A stretch of 64,000 bases of DNA. Source: JAPWJZ01 sp964575605 (GTDB lineage Bacteria > Pseudomonadota > Alphaproteobacteria > Micavibrionales > UBA2020). The notes below the pieces were generated by a model. The model was not told the origin of the DNA. It made no database searches and was given only the letters and a program-made list of their open reading frames with translations. The stretch lies in NCBI GenBank assembly GCA_964575605.1, contig CAZNRN010000010.1:52845-116844 (forward strand). The letters are read 5' to 3'. How positions within the stretch are numbered: position 1 is the first letter of the stretch; every line of letters begins with the position of its first letter. The position numbers and the translations under genes are program-made. Below are positions 41,398 through 51,976 of this stretch, one piece after another.

Positions 41398-42279
41398 TCA
41401 GGCCGCCAGGTACTTCGCCATTTCCCCTATCGTTTCGGCATAAAGCCCGTTTTTGCGCCAGACTAGCCCTATGGCGCGTTTATAGGGGCGCGCGGATTTC
41501 AGTGAGAGGTAAGCGACGCCGTCATCCTTGCGCCGCGCCATGGCGGGCATCAGCGTGACGCCCGAATTGTGCGCGACCATGTGGCGCAGGGTTTCGAGGC
41601 TTTTGGCGCGGAAGCTGTTGCGGTCGATGCCGATTTTTGCGCGCTTGCAGACCTCGAGCATCGGCAGGTTCAGGCAATGGCCGTCGTCCAGCAGCAGCCA
41701 GTTTTCATCGCGGATATCCTGCAGCATGATGCCGTCTTTTTTCGCATGCGCATGTTTGGCCGACATGGCGAGGAACAGTTCTTCCTCGAACAGCGTTTCG
41801 CAGAGGTGTTCGCCGCCGGCGTCGGAGGTCAGCATGATGGCAGCGTCGATCGCGCCGCTGTCGAGTTTTTCGACCAGGTTTTCGGTGCGGTCCTCCAGTA
41901 TCTGCCACTGCATGTTTTTGTGCCCCTTGAACCCTTCAAGGTCCTTGAAGAATTTGGGCAGGTAGTAAGGCGCGACGGTGGGGATAACGCCGATGGTGAT
42001 CAGCCGCGCGCTCTGCCCGCGCGCGATGTGCTGGGCGTGCTGGCGTATCTGCGCGGTTTTTTCCAGCACAAGGCGTGCGTTGGCAATGATGAAAGCGGCG
42101 TCTTCGGTCGGGATGACGCCCTGCGGCGTGCGCTCGAACAGCAGGATGCCGAGGTTCTCCTCGAGCTTTTTAATCTGCAGGCTCAGCGCGGGCTGGCTGA
42201 CGTTGCAGGCCTTGGCGGCCAGCGCGAAGCGTTTCTTGTCGGCCAGGGCGACGAGGTACTCGAGGTCGCGGATATTCAT
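41398..42279 (-). CDS. oxyR: Hydrogen-peroxide-sensing LysR regulator OxyR
   Basis: 293 residues. N-terminal winged helix (FALAAKACNVSQPALSLQIKKLEE) and the LysR substrate domain with the redox pair C202 and C211 (DGHCLNLPMLEVC, C-x8-C as in E. coli C199/C208), which forms a disulphide with H2O2. It activates katG, which is divergently transcribed across 137 bp with two palindromes. I start at the ATG at 42279, where AAAGGA is seven bases upstream; the ATG at 42285 directly abuts the ribosome site. Confidence 0.95.
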   Translation of the reverse strand: MNIRDLEYLVALADKKRFALAAKACNVSQPALSLQIKKLEENLGILLFERTPQGVIPTEDAAFIIANARLVLEKTAQIRQHAQHIARGQSARLITIGVIPTVAPYYLPKFFKDLEGFKGHKNMQWQILEDRTENLVEKLDSGAIDAAIMLTSDAGGEHLCETLFEEELFLAMSAKHAHAKKDGIMLQDIRDENWLLLDDGHCLNLPMLEVCKRAKIGIDRNSFRAKSLETLRHMVAHNSGVTLMPAMARRKDDGVAYLSLKSARPYKRAIGLVWRKNGLYAETIGEMAKYLAA

Positions 42280-42314
42280 AACCATTCCTTTCCGGAGTTA
42301 AGGCATAAGTACAG

Positions 42315-42347
42315 CTTATTGGATGAATAAGATCAATAAACTTTATT
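42315..42347. promoter_or_regulatory. OxyR operator candidate between oxyR and katG
   Basis: Two perfect palindromes side by side: CTTATT-ggatg-AATAAG (42315-42331) and AATAAA-c-TTTATT (42335-42347). Their placement in the divergent promoter region fits a tetrameric OxyR site, though the match to the E. coli ATAG-N7-CTAT pattern is only loose. Confidence 0.55.
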
Positions 42348-42416
42348 TAACATCATCCGCACCCTAAACTACTGCGCATCGACATTCCTATCCACACATC
42401 CAAAGGGCAAAACCGC

Positions 42417-44639
<2,223 letters not shown>

Positions 44640-44651
44640 TACGCACAAACG

Positions 44652-44689
44652 AAAAAACCCGCCCGGCGTATCGCCCGGGCGGGTTTTTT
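44652..44689. terminator. Bidirectional terminator between katG and cspA2
   Basis: Stem CCCGCCCGG/CCGGGCGGG with an 8-base loop, flanked by AAAAAA and TTTTTT, so it can stop katG (plus) and the second cspA (minus). Confidence 0.88.
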
Positions 44690-44710
44690 GTTGTCCAGCG
44701 GACTACAGCC

Positions 44711-44926
44711 TTAAGCGGCCTTGTCGAGCAGCTGGATGTCGGCAGCGGCGGTCTTGCCGCGCTGTTCAGCGAGTTCGTAGCTGACGCGCTGGCCTTCGTT
44801 CAGCGTCTTGAGGCCGGTGCCTTGCAGCGCGGAGATGTGAACGAACACATCGTTGCCGCCCTGATCAGGCTGGATGAAGCCGAAGCCTTTAGTCGCGTTG
44901 AACCATTTAACTGTACCGGTAGCCAT
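44711..44926 (-). CDS. Cold-shock protein CspA (second copy)
   Basis: 71-residue single cold-shock domain with KGFGFIQP (RNP1) and DVFVHISAL (RNP2). It differs from the 40000 copy mainly in the second half (YELAEQRGKTAAADIQ). It lies on the minus strand behind a terminator shared with katG. Its leader folds differently from the first copy (three-way junction at 44959-44999) but shares a GGGCGCA-TGATGCATT block with it. Confidence 0.95.
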   Translation of the reverse strand: MATGTVKWFNATKGFGFIQPDQGGNDVFVHISALQGTGLKTLNEGQRVSYELAEQRGKTAAADIQLLDKAA

Positions 44927-44958
44927 GAAAAATCCTTTCGTCGATTTAATATAGTCGC

Positions 44959-44999
44959 GGGCGCATCACCGTGATGCATTTACAGAGTATTCTGTGCCC
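44959..44999 (-). promoter_or_regulatory. Three-way junction in the leader of the second cspA
   Basis: GGGC (44959-44962) pairs with GCCC (44996-44999) and encloses two hairpins: GCATC-accgt-GATGC (44963-44977) and ACAGA-gtat-TCTGT (44982-44995), 33 bp upstream of the ATG on the minus strand. The remaining 45000-45189 sequence holds no gene. Confidence 0.5.
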
Positions 45000-45189
45000 G
45001 AATGATTCGTAGCAAATTATGGCATATGCCGCAACTTTCTTTTCTGGAATATCAGTATGATAGACCGGAATGCTGCACTGCGTCGCCTGATAAACGGCTG
45101 ATATTATTACCGCTTCATCGTTGACATAATCATGAGGATTTGATAGTTTGCCACCCATATTTCAGGTCTTCAGGACAGGATTTCAAAAC

Positions 45190-46077
45190 ATGTCTGGCGA
45201 TACTCCAGCGGAAACCAAAAGCAACAGACGCGGATTGATCCGCGCGGCGGCGCTTTACACCGCGGCGGCTATCGGCCTGCTCGGCCTTGGCGCTGGTACG
45301 CAGCATGTGGTGAAGATGTTCACGCCCGACGACCCGCAAGTCACGATGTCCCTGCCCGCGCCTGATTGCGCGAAACAGATCACCGATACTTTCAATTCAA
45401 GAAGCCTGCGCGACGCGCCGAAGGGCGACGGGCATCCCGTGATGGTGCTGCCGGGCGTGCTGGGCAATGACCTGTCGATGACGGTCCTCAGCAACCGCAT
45501 CGAGAACGCCGGATATAAAGTCTACGGCTGGGACCACGGCATGAACCTCGGCCCCAGCGAGGACGCGGCACAGCACCTCGAGCGCCATCTGCAGAAAATT
45601 TATAAAGAGAACGGCAACCAGAAAGTCTCGCTGGTCGGCTACAGCCTCGGCGGCGTCTATGCCCGCGAACTGGCGCGCAAGCACCCCGATATGGTGCGCG
45701 ATGTCATCACCCTGTCGTCGCCCTATGCCCTGAAGGGCACCATGGGCTGGCCCGACGACCGCGTGCGCCTGATCAACAAATATTTCCAGCCCGGTCAGGA
45801 AAAAACCGGCGCGGAACTGGCCGCGGAAATCAAATCGCTGCCGCAGGTGCCCTCCACCTCCGTCTATTCCAGGAATGACTGGATCGTCGATGCCCCCGAT
45901 GCGATCGGGCCCCGGACCGCGAAGGCCGAGAATATCCCCGTGACGAGCGGCCATATCGCCCTGCCCTTCGATGGCAATGCCGCCTCCCTCGTCCTCGACC
46001 GCCTCGCCCAGCCGCAGGGACAATGGCAGCCGGTTGCGGCGGTGATTTGCAGGGTGGATAACAAAGGCCCGGCATGA
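45190..46077 (+). CDS. Lipase-like alpha/beta hydrolase with membrane anchor
   Basis: 295 residues. An N-terminal anchor or Tat-like signal (NRRGLIRAAALYTAAAIGLLGLG) is followed by a hydrolase core: VMVLPGVLGNDL, the nucleophile elbow VGYSLGGVYAREL (Ser about 156), DWIVDAP (acid) and SGHIALPFD (His). It resembles the PGAP1/lipase-2-type esterases that open with P-G-x-x-G-N. I use the ATG at 45190; the TTG reading at 45148 has no ribosome site. Its stop overlaps the next start (ATGA). Confidence 0.78.
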   Translation: MSGDTPAETKSNRRGLIRAAALYTAAAIGLLGLGAGTQHVVKMFTPDDPQVTMSLPAPDCAKQITDTFNSRSLRDAPKGDGHPVMVLPGVLGNDLSMTVLSNRIENAGYKVYGWDHGMNLGPSEDAAQHLERHLQKIYKENGNQKVSLVGYSLGGVYARELARKHPDMVRDVITLSSPYALKGTMGWPDDRVRLINKYFQPGQEKTGAELAAEIKSLPQVPSTSVYSRNDWIVDAPDAIGPRTAKAENIPVTSGHIALPFDGNAASLVLDRLAQPQGQWQPVAAVICRVDNKGPA

Positions 46078-46688
46078 CACCCTTCGTGTCATCCCCGCGA
46101 AAGCGGGGACCCAGGTGGGGCATTTTATTTGCATTCTGCGCTGCCGTTTTATTACTTACATCTTGCGCCAATATTTCAGTTAAAGACTTCGGTCCCTATT
46201 GGAATCAAGGGACAATTCAGCGCGATTATCTTGGCTGGTGGGAAACATCGTATGAAAATACACGCTATAGAATCAGGGTCATAAATCGTGAAGCCACTTA
46301 TCATGTAGACTTTCTTGACGAGAACGGTTGGGAAGTGCGGGAAGCTTCCTTACGTGCACGTACATTGCACATAGGAACGTATCTTTTCTTGATGAATAAA
46401 ACACAAGACCGTACCGATCACTGGGTACCGTTTGATATGTATCGCTACAAAATCGAAAACGGAAACCTGAAAATTTATAGCCTTGATGCCAAAAAGATGC
46501 GAAAGTTCCTTGCCAAAAATTTTCCACATGAAAAAAATATTAAAGTAGGCTGTGAAGGGAAATGTTTTAATAAAAACTCCATTTCCATTATTAAGCTTGA
46601 TACAAATGTATATAAAATATTGTCGAGCATACCCGATACAAAATATTTTTGGACCGTACAGAAAAACTCTCCGCACAAAGCCCCCTAA
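46074..46688 (+). CDS. AT-rich lipoprotein gene whose start lies in a REP-like repeat
   Basis: 204 residues with a lipoprotein signal: a basic part SSPRKRGPRWG, hydrophobic ILFAFCAAVLLL, and lipobox LTSC. The mature protein is mixed beta (YHVDFLDENGWEVREASLR, KIYSLDAKKMRKFL) with no known family. The coding part after the signal is clearly AT-richer than its neighbours. The basic part of the signal is translated from the left 28-bp repeat (46087-46114); the right copy (46698-46725) begins 10 bp after the stop. It overlaps the hydrolase gene by four bases (ATGA). Confidence 0.6.
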   Translation: MTPFVSSPRKRGPRWGILFAFCAAVLLLTSCANISVKDFGPYWNQGTIQRDYLGWWETSYENTRYRIRVINREATYHVDFLDENGWEVREASLRARTLHIGTYLFLMNKTQDRTDHWVPFDMYRYKIENGNLKIYSLDAKKMRKFLAKNFPHEKNIKVGCEGKCFNKNSISIIKLDTNVYKILSSIPDTKYFWTVQKNSPHKAP

Positions 46689-46725
46689 AAAAACCAACTG
46701 GGTCCCCGCTTTCGCGGGGATGACA
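46087..46725. repeat. Inverted 28-bp REP-like repeats around the lipoprotein gene
   Basis: The unit 46087-46114 (TGTCATCCCCGCGAAAGCGGGGACCCAG) recurs as its exact reverse complement at 46698-46725. Each unit is itself a hairpin (CCCCGC-gaaa-GCGGGG). The plan is the same as the 9825-9934 pair. The 639-bp interval contains the AT-rich lipoprotein gene and looks like a captured cassette, though no transposase is present. Confidence 0.75.
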
Positions 46726-46779
46726 GCAAGGGTTTTGAACCTTGTTTCCTCCTCTGCCAAGCTCTGTTATCATGCCAGC

Positions 46780-47535
46780 ATGAAACACACGCTGTTCATC
46801 ATCCTTCTGGCCTTTTTCATTTCATTAGCAGCGCAACCGGTATTTGCCGCCGACGCGGCGTACAAAAAATATCCAACCACCGACGGCAAAAGCTTTGTGC
46901 TGGTCTGGCAGCCCGGGGCTGTGACGCCGAAAAAATGGCTGGTGTCGCTGCATGGCACGCAGGGCGATGTCGAGCATGATTTCGATATCTGGCTGCATTC
47001 GCTGCGCGGGCGCGATATCGGGTTTATCGGGCTGCAGTGGTGGATGGGCGACACCACCGACCGTTACTATACGCCCAAGGAAATTTACCGCGAGCTGGAT
47101 GCGGTGATGCAGCGCCTCGGCGTCGCGCCCCGCTCTGCCCTGCTGGAGGGGTTCAGCCGGGGGTCGTCAAACGTCTATGCGGTGGCGGCGCTCGACCATG
47201 TGAAGGGGCACGGATATTTTTCAACCATCATGGCGAATTCGGGCGGCGCGATGCAGGATTACCCGCCGACCAAGGAAATTACCAAGGGCACATACGGTGA
47301 CAAACCCTATGACGGGCTGGACTGGATGACATCCTGCGGCGAAAAAGACAAACGCCCGCAGCGCGACGGCTGCCCCGCCATGCGCAAAACCGCGGAATGG
47401 CTGAAAGGGCTGGGCGGCAACGTGGTTTTAAGCATCGAAGACCCCGACCACGGCCACGGCGCGCTAAACATCAATCCGGCGAATTCGAAAAAGATGCTGG
47501 ATATTTTTACGGGCGCTGCTGTTACGCCTCGTTAA
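46780..47535 (+). CDS. Exported alpha/beta hydrolase, PHB-depolymerase/esterase-like
   Basis: 251 residues with a Sec signal peptide (MKHTLFIILLAFFISLAAQPVFA). The hydrolase core includes LVSLHGTQGD, the elbow EGFSRGSSNVYAV (Ser about 132) and DPDHGHGALN with the catalytic His near 232. It resembles poly(3-hydroxybutyrate) depolymerase-like esterases but is short. I set the ATG at 46780 because a signal peptide follows directly. Its 3' end overlaps the convergent VOC gene by 14 bp. Confidence 0.75.
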   Translation: MKHTLFIILLAFFISLAAQPVFAADAAYKKYPTTDGKSFVLVWQPGAVTPKKWLVSLHGTQGDVEHDFDIWLHSLRGRDIGFIGLQWWMGDTTDRYYTPKEIYRELDAVMQRLGVAPRSALLEGFSRGSSNVYAVAALDHVKGHGYFSTIMANSGGAMQDYPPTKEITKGTYGDKPYDGLDWMTSCGEKDKRPQRDGCPAMRKTAEWLKGLGGNVVLSIEDPDHGHGALNINPANSKKMLDIFTGAAVTPR

Positions 47536-48034
47536 ACGCCTTCTCGATCTTTGCAATATCGAGCTTGATCATGCTCATCACTTGCAGCATGGCCGCGTCG
47601 ATTTTCTTCTGGTTGCCAGAGCCGAACATTTTATCCATCGAGGAATGGCAGACCTGCCAGTTGACGCCGAATTTATCCGACAGCCAGCCGCATTGCTGCG
47701 CCGACCCGCCGTCCTTGATAAGGCGGTCCCAGAGCGCGTCGAGTTCTTCCTGTGTGTCGCAGGGCGCGACGAGCGACATCGAGGGCGTCTGCGGGAAATC
47801 GATGCCGCCGTTCAGCACCATGAATTTCTGGCCCATGATTTCGAACTGGATGGCAAGCTCGGTGCCCGCCTTCGGCTGGTCCAGTACATTGCCGTCGGTG
47901 TCCTGGCGCTTGTCGCCCCACTCGCCGTAATAGCTGGTGGTGAGGATTTTCGAGTTTTTGAAAACGGATACGTAGTAATCCGCCATTTCCTTCGCGCTCG
48001 TGTTCGACCAGATGCAGGTATAGGGTTTTTGCAT
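47522..48034 (-). CDS. VOC-fold protein, PhnB-like
   Basis: 170 residues. The YYVSVFKNSKI, EWGDKRQDTDGNVLDQPKAGTELAIQFEIMGQ, MVLNGG and WLSDKFGVNWQV blocks are those of the 3-demethylubiquinone-methyltransferase-like (PhnB/DUF899-type) VOC family, whose two beta-alpha-beta-beta-beta units bind a metal. The reaction is unknown. The start at 48034 has AAGGA eight bases upstream; the much longer open frame to 49258 is only antisense to murA. Confidence 0.85.
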   Translation of the reverse strand: MQKPYTCIWSNTSAKEMADYYVSVFKNSKILTTSYYGEWGDKRQDTDGNVLDQPKAGTELAIQFEIMGQKFMVLNGGIDFPQTPSMSLVAPCDTQEELDALWDRLIKDGGSAQQCGWLSDKFGVNWQVCHSSMDKMFGSGNQKKIDAAMLQVMSMIKLDIAKIEKAFNEA

Positions 48035-48205
48035 GGGGGATATCCTTCTCGCTGAAACCGGATACCTTACTAACACGGCACCTGCACCGCTGGCTCCCTT
48101 TAAATATGAATTATGTAAATTAAATTCCTCGATAATGCCGCAACATTTATTGAATTTGCGCATCATAATGTGGGACAAGGTCTGGCAGAGAGTGAAGGAA
48201 TAAAA

Positions 48206-49489
48206 ATGGACAAAATTCGTATCCACGGCGGCGGGCCGCTTAACGGCGATATCGAGATCAGCGGCGCTAAGAACGCGGCGCTGCCGCTGCAGTGCGCGGC
48301 GCTGCTGACCGACCAGCCGCTGGTGCTGACACGCGTGCCCGACCTGAAAGACGTGCTGTCGCTGGACGAAGTGCTGGAGCAGCTGGGCTGTTCGGCCAAG
48401 TACGACGCAAAAGCCAAAAAACTGACGCTGCACGCGCCGAAAATCGCCAGCTGCGAAGCACCCTATGAACTGGTGCGCAAGATGCGCGCAAGCATCCTTG
48501 TACTGGGCCCGCTCGTCGCGCGCCATGGCGAGGCGAAGGTCTCGCTGCCCGGGGGCTGCGCCATCGGCTCCCGCCCCGTCGACCTGCACATCGAGGGCCT
48601 GAAACGCCTCGGCGCTGAAATCGAACTGCATGAAGGGTATATCCACGCGAAAGCGCCCAAAGGCCTGACGGGCGCGGCCATCCACTTCGCCAAGGTTTCC
48701 GTGGGCGCGACCGAAAACGTGATGATGGCGGCGGCGCTGGCCAAGGGCACGACCGTGCTGACCAATGCCGCGCGCGAGCCCGAAATCGTCGACCTCGGCG
48801 AATGCCTGATTGCGATGGGCGCGGAGATCGAGGGCCTCGGCACCGATAAAATCACCATTACCGGCAAGCAATTCCTGCGCGGCACCGAGCATTCGGTTAT
48901 CGCCGACCGCATCGAGGCCGGCACTTTTGCAGCGGCCGCCGCCATGACGGGTGGCAAGGTAACGCTGAAAAACTGCGAGATGAAGCACCTGCAATACCTG
49001 GTCGAGCCGATGACCAAGGCGGGCGTAGAGATCAGCGCCAGCGGCAAGCACGTGACGGTCGAGCGCAAGCGCGCACGCCTCAAAGGCTTCGATATCATGA
49101 CCGAGCCCTACCCCGGCTTCCCCACCGACCTGCAGGCGCAGATGATGTCGGTGCTGACGATTGCCGAGGGTGCCGGCATGGTGACGGAAACCATTTTCGA
49201 AAACCGCTTCATGCACGTGCCTGAACTGGCGCGCATGGGCGCGGATATCACCGTGCATGGTTCTTCCGCCCTCGTGCGCGGCGTTGAAAAGCTTAAAGGC
49301 GCGCCCGTCATGGCGACCGACCTGCGTGCCTCCGTCTCGCTGATCCTTGCGGGCCTTGTGGCGCAGGGCTCAACGACCGTCAGCCGCATTTACCACCTCG
49401 ACCGCGGCTATGAAGACCTCGTCGGCAAGCTGACGAAAGTCGGCGCGAAGCTGGAACGCTTTGCCGAGCGCGAAGAGGCCGCGGAATGA
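48206..49489 (+). CDS. murA: UDP-N-acetylglucosamine 1-carboxyvinyltransferase
   Basis: 427 residues. First committed step of peptidoglycan synthesis: enolpyruvyl transfer from PEP to UDP-GlcNAc. MDKIRIHGGGPLNGDIEISGA start and the catalytic Cys118 (KVSLPGGCAIGSRP), which binds fosfomycin in other MurA proteins; Lys22 and the closing VSRIYHLDRGYE are also present. I start at the ATG at 48206 with AAGGAA five bases upstream; a 12-residue longer reading at 48170 is not typical. First gene of the murA-UPF0262-infA-maf-rng operon, overlapping the next by four bases. Confidence 0.96.
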   Translation: MDKIRIHGGGPLNGDIEISGAKNAALPLQCAALLTDQPLVLTRVPDLKDVLSLDEVLEQLGCSAKYDAKAKKLTLHAPKIASCEAPYELVRKMRASILVLGPLVARHGEAKVSLPGGCAIGSRPVDLHIEGLKRLGAEIELHEGYIHAKAPKGLTGAAIHFAKVSVGATENVMMAAALAKGTTVLTNAAREPEIVDLGECLIAMGAEIEGLGTDKITITGKQFLRGTEHSVIADRIEAGTFAAAAAMTGGKVTLKNCEMKHLQYLVEPMTKAGVEISASGKHVTVERKRARLKGFDIMTEPYPGFPTDLQAQMMSVLTIAEGAGMVTETIFENRFMHVPELARMGADITVHGSSALVRGVEKLKGAPVMATDLRASVSLILAGLVAQGSTTVSRIYHLDRGYEDLVGKLTKVGAKLERFAEREEAAE

Positions 49490-49989
49490 GCGGCGGGGGC
49501 GCCCCCTTTCAAATCATCAAGATCGAGCTGGACCGCGACAGCATCGCGATGCGTTCAGCCGAAATTGAAGTGGAGCGCCACCGCGCGATATCCGACCTGC
49601 TGGATGAAAATTCCTTCCGCCTGCTGACCCCCGACGCCGAGGGGCCCTATCGCCTGCGCCTGTCGTTTGAAAACACCGACCGCCTGCTGATCCAGGTGAA
49701 CTGCACCCAAAGCGGCCATCAGGAAGACATCCCCCTGCCCCTGTCGCCCCTGAAACGGCTGATTTCGGACTACACCCTCATTTGCGATAATTTCTATAAA
49801 ACGGCCAAGGCCGGGGAAATGCACAGACTCGAGGCCATCGACATGGGCAGGCGCGGAATCCACAACGAAGGGGCCGAAGTCCTGGCCGAAACCCTTGAAA
49901 ATAAAGTAATTGTGGACAAAACCACCGCAAGGCGTTTATTTAGCCTTCTTTATGTGCTACACATGCGCACTACCACAACCATCACCTGA
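49486..49989 (+). CDS. UPF0262 family protein
   Basis: 167 residues. Family blocks: IIKIELDRDSI, VERHRAISDLLDENSF, LSPLKRLISDYTLICDNFYKT and IDMGRRGIHNEGAEVLAE, ending with TARRLFSLLYVLHM. Function unknown; the family is largely restricted to alphaproteobacteria and is normally found in this operon between murA and infA. ATGA overlap with murA. Confidence 0.9.
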   Translation: MSGGGAPFQIIKIELDRDSIAMRSAEIEVERHRAISDLLDENSFRLLTPDAEGPYRLRLSFENTDRLLIQVNCTQSGHQEDIPLPLSPLKRLISDYTLICDNFYKTAKAGEMHRLEAIDMGRRGIHNEGAEVLAETLENKVIVDKTTARRLFSLLYVLHMRTTTTIT

Positions 49990-49995
49990 GGACTA

Positions 49996-50217
49996 ATGTC
50001 AGAAAAAGAAGACCTTATGAGCTTTGACGGCATCGTCACGGAGCTCCTTCCGAACGCCATGTTCCGCGTCAAGCTCGACAACGGCCACATCATCCTGGGC
50101 CACAGCTCGGGCAAAATGCGCAAGAACAAGATCCGCATCCTTGAAGGCGACCGCGTCACTGTCGAAATGACGCCCTACGACCTCACCAAGGGCCGCATCA
50201 CCTTCCGCCATAAATAA
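49996..50217 (+). CDS. infA: Translation initiation factor IF-1
   Basis: 73-residue OB-fold protein (FDGIVTELLPNAMFRVKLDNG, then GHSSGKMRKNKIRILEGDRV), the standard IF-1 length. It binds the 30S A site. GAGG is six bases before the ATG, in the 6-bp gap after UPF0262. Confidence 0.96.
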   Translation: MSEKEDLMSFDGIVTELLPNAMFRVKLDNGHIILGHSSGKMRKNKIRILEGDRVTVEMTPYDLTKGRITFRHK

Positions 50218-50222
50218 TTGTA

Positions 50223-50783
50223 ATGCTGGTCCTCGCCTCCGCCTCGCCGCGGCGACTGGAACTGCTGAAACAGCTCGGCATCGCGCCGGATAAAGTCGCG
50301 CCTGCCGATATCGACGAAACGCCGCTGAAGGGCGAACAGCCTGCGGTCTACGCCAAACGCATTGCTTCATCGAAAGCCGAAAAAGTCGCGGCGCTTCACA
50401 AGGGCGCCATCATCCTTGCGGCCGATACCGTCGTGGGTGTCGGGCGCCGCATCCTGCCGAAAACCGAAACAGCGGATGAGGCACGTAAGTGCCTCGAGCT
50501 CATGTCCGGCCGCCGGCATGACGTGATGACGGCCGTGTCGATTGTCGGAACAGACGGGAAACAGAAAACCAAACTGGTTGTTTCCGTTGTGAAATTCAAG
50601 CGCCTGTCCGACGCCGAGGTCGCGGCCTATATTGAGTGCGGAGAATGGAAGGGCAAGGCCGGCGGCTACGCCATACAGGGCAAGGCAGCCGCGCTGATAC
50701 CCTTCATCAGCGGTTCTTACTCTAACATCGTCGGGTTGCCGCTGTTTGAAACGCAGGCCATGTTACGGGACGCCGGATTATGA
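50223..50783 (+). CDS. maf: Maf-like nucleotide pyrophosphatase
   Basis: 186 residues. Signature SASPRRLELLKQLGI near residue 5, then AADTVVGVG and GYAIQGKAAALI. Maf proteins hydrolyse non-canonical nucleoside triphosphates (dTTP, UTP or m7GTP depending on the type) and act as a house-cleaning or septum-inhibiting factor. It lies 5 bp after infA and overlaps rng by four bases (ATGA). Confidence 0.93.
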   Translation: MLVLASASPRRLELLKQLGIAPDKVAPADIDETPLKGEQPAVYAKRIASSKAEKVAALHKGAIILAADTVVGVGRRILPKTETADEARKCLELMSGRRHDVMTAVSIVGTDGKQKTKLVVSVVKFKRLSDAEVAAYIECGEWKGKAGGYAIQGKAAALIPFISGSYSNIVGLPLFETQAMLRDAGL

Positions 50784-51976
50784 GCGGGATTGAAATCCTC
50801 ATCGACGAAATGGACGGGCGGCTGCATGCGGCGGTCGTGAAAAAAGGCAAGCTGCATGACCTTTATGTCGACACTAAGCACATGGCTGAATCGTGGTCGG
50901 CGCTTTACCTTGGCAAGGTCGTGAAAATCGATAAACGGCTCGATGCGGCTATTGTCGACCTTGGCAACGGCATGACCGGGTTCCTGCCCTCGAAACACGT
51001 CCACCAGCAAGGCGGCTATGCGTCCGAGGCGCGCAGCGGCATCGCCGAAAAGCTGAAGCCCGGCGAGACGCTGCTGGTACAGGTGAAGGCGGAGGCGAAG
51101 AAAGCCTCGCAGCACGAAAACCACAAAATTCCTCGCCTGACCACGCGCATCTATATTATCGGCCATCACCTTGTCTATTGCCCGCTGGCCAGCCATGTCA
51201 CCATGTCGCGCAAGATCGAGCGCGCCGACGTGCTGGCGATCGCCGAGCGCATGAACGCGCCGGGAGGCTGGATTTTGCAGGAACACGCGGGCGAGGCCGA
51301 GCCCGACGTGCTGGAGATCGAAGCGCGCCAGCTGGCCGCCTTCTGGCAGAAAATCACCGGCGCGAAAGACGCCAGCGACGGCCGCCCGCGCCTGCTGAAA
51401 TCAGGCATCAACGCCATTTACCGCGTGCTGTCGGATTACGGCGCGGAAAGCGTGGACCATATCTACTGCGGCACGAAAAAGGTTTTCGACATGATGGCGC
51501 AGTGGTGCACGACCTTCGACCCGCCGCTTGCCGATTCAAAACGCCTGCGCCTGTTCCGCCCCGAGCGCACGGCGCAGCGGCTTTTCGACCTCTACGACGT
51601 ATCGACCGAACTTGAAACCTTGACCTTCCCGACCGTCCACCTGCCCTGCGGCGGTTCGCTGATTATCGAGCATACCCATGCCCTGACCACCATCGACGTG
51701 AACCAGGGCAGCGCCACCAGCGCTATCGAAGCGAACGAGGAAGCGGCGCTTGAAGCCGCGCGGCAGGTGCGCCTGCGCAACCTGTCGGGCGCGATACTCA
51801 TCGATTTTATCGGCATGGAAGAACGCTGGCGCACGCAGAAGCTGCTGGATACCCTGACCGACACCTTTAACGATGACCCCGGCTCGGCGCAGGTGCACGG
51901 CTTCACGCGCCTTGGCATCGCCGAAGTGACGCGCAAGCGCCGCACGGGCACATACCTTGAACGCATTGCGGATTAA
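50780..51976 (+). CDS. rng: Ribonuclease E/G family protein
   Basis: 398 residues. S1-like start (LHDLYVDTKH, then YLGKVVKIDKRLDAAIVDLG and GFLPSKHV), then the RNase H-like and DNase-I-like domains with the two magnesium-binding Asp motifs TTIDVNQG near 305 and ILIDFIGM near 335. Cleaves single-stranded RNA (rRNA processing in RNase G). It is shorter than RNase E and slightly shorter than E. coli Rng; no zinc-link CPxCxG is seen. Last gene of the operon, overlapping the convergent emrB by four bases. yacG, often next in this group, is absent. Confidence 0.9.
   Translation: MSGIEILIDEMDGRLHAAVVKKGKLHDLYVDTKHMAESWSALYLGKVVKIDKRLDAAIVDLGNGMTGFLPSKHVHQQGGYASEARSGIAEKLKPGETLLVQVKAEAKKASQHENHKIPRLTTRIYIIGHHLVYCPLASHVTMSRKIERADVLAIAERMNAPGGWILQEHAGEAEPDVLEIEARQLAAFWQKITGAKDASDGRPRLLKSGINAIYRVLSDYGAESVDHIYCGTKKVFDMMAQWCTTFDPPLADSKRLRLFRPERTAQRLFDLYDVSTELETLTFPTVHLPCGGSLIIEHTHALTTIDVNQGSATSAIEANEEAALEAARQVRLRNLSGAILIDFIGMEERWRTQKLLDTLTDTFNDDPGSAQVHGFTRLGIAEVTRKRRTGTYLERIAD

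Noticed and set aside
48035..49258. N-terminal extension of the VOC gene over murA
   Set aside because: It is antisense to murA and the VOC family start with a ribosome site lies at 48034.
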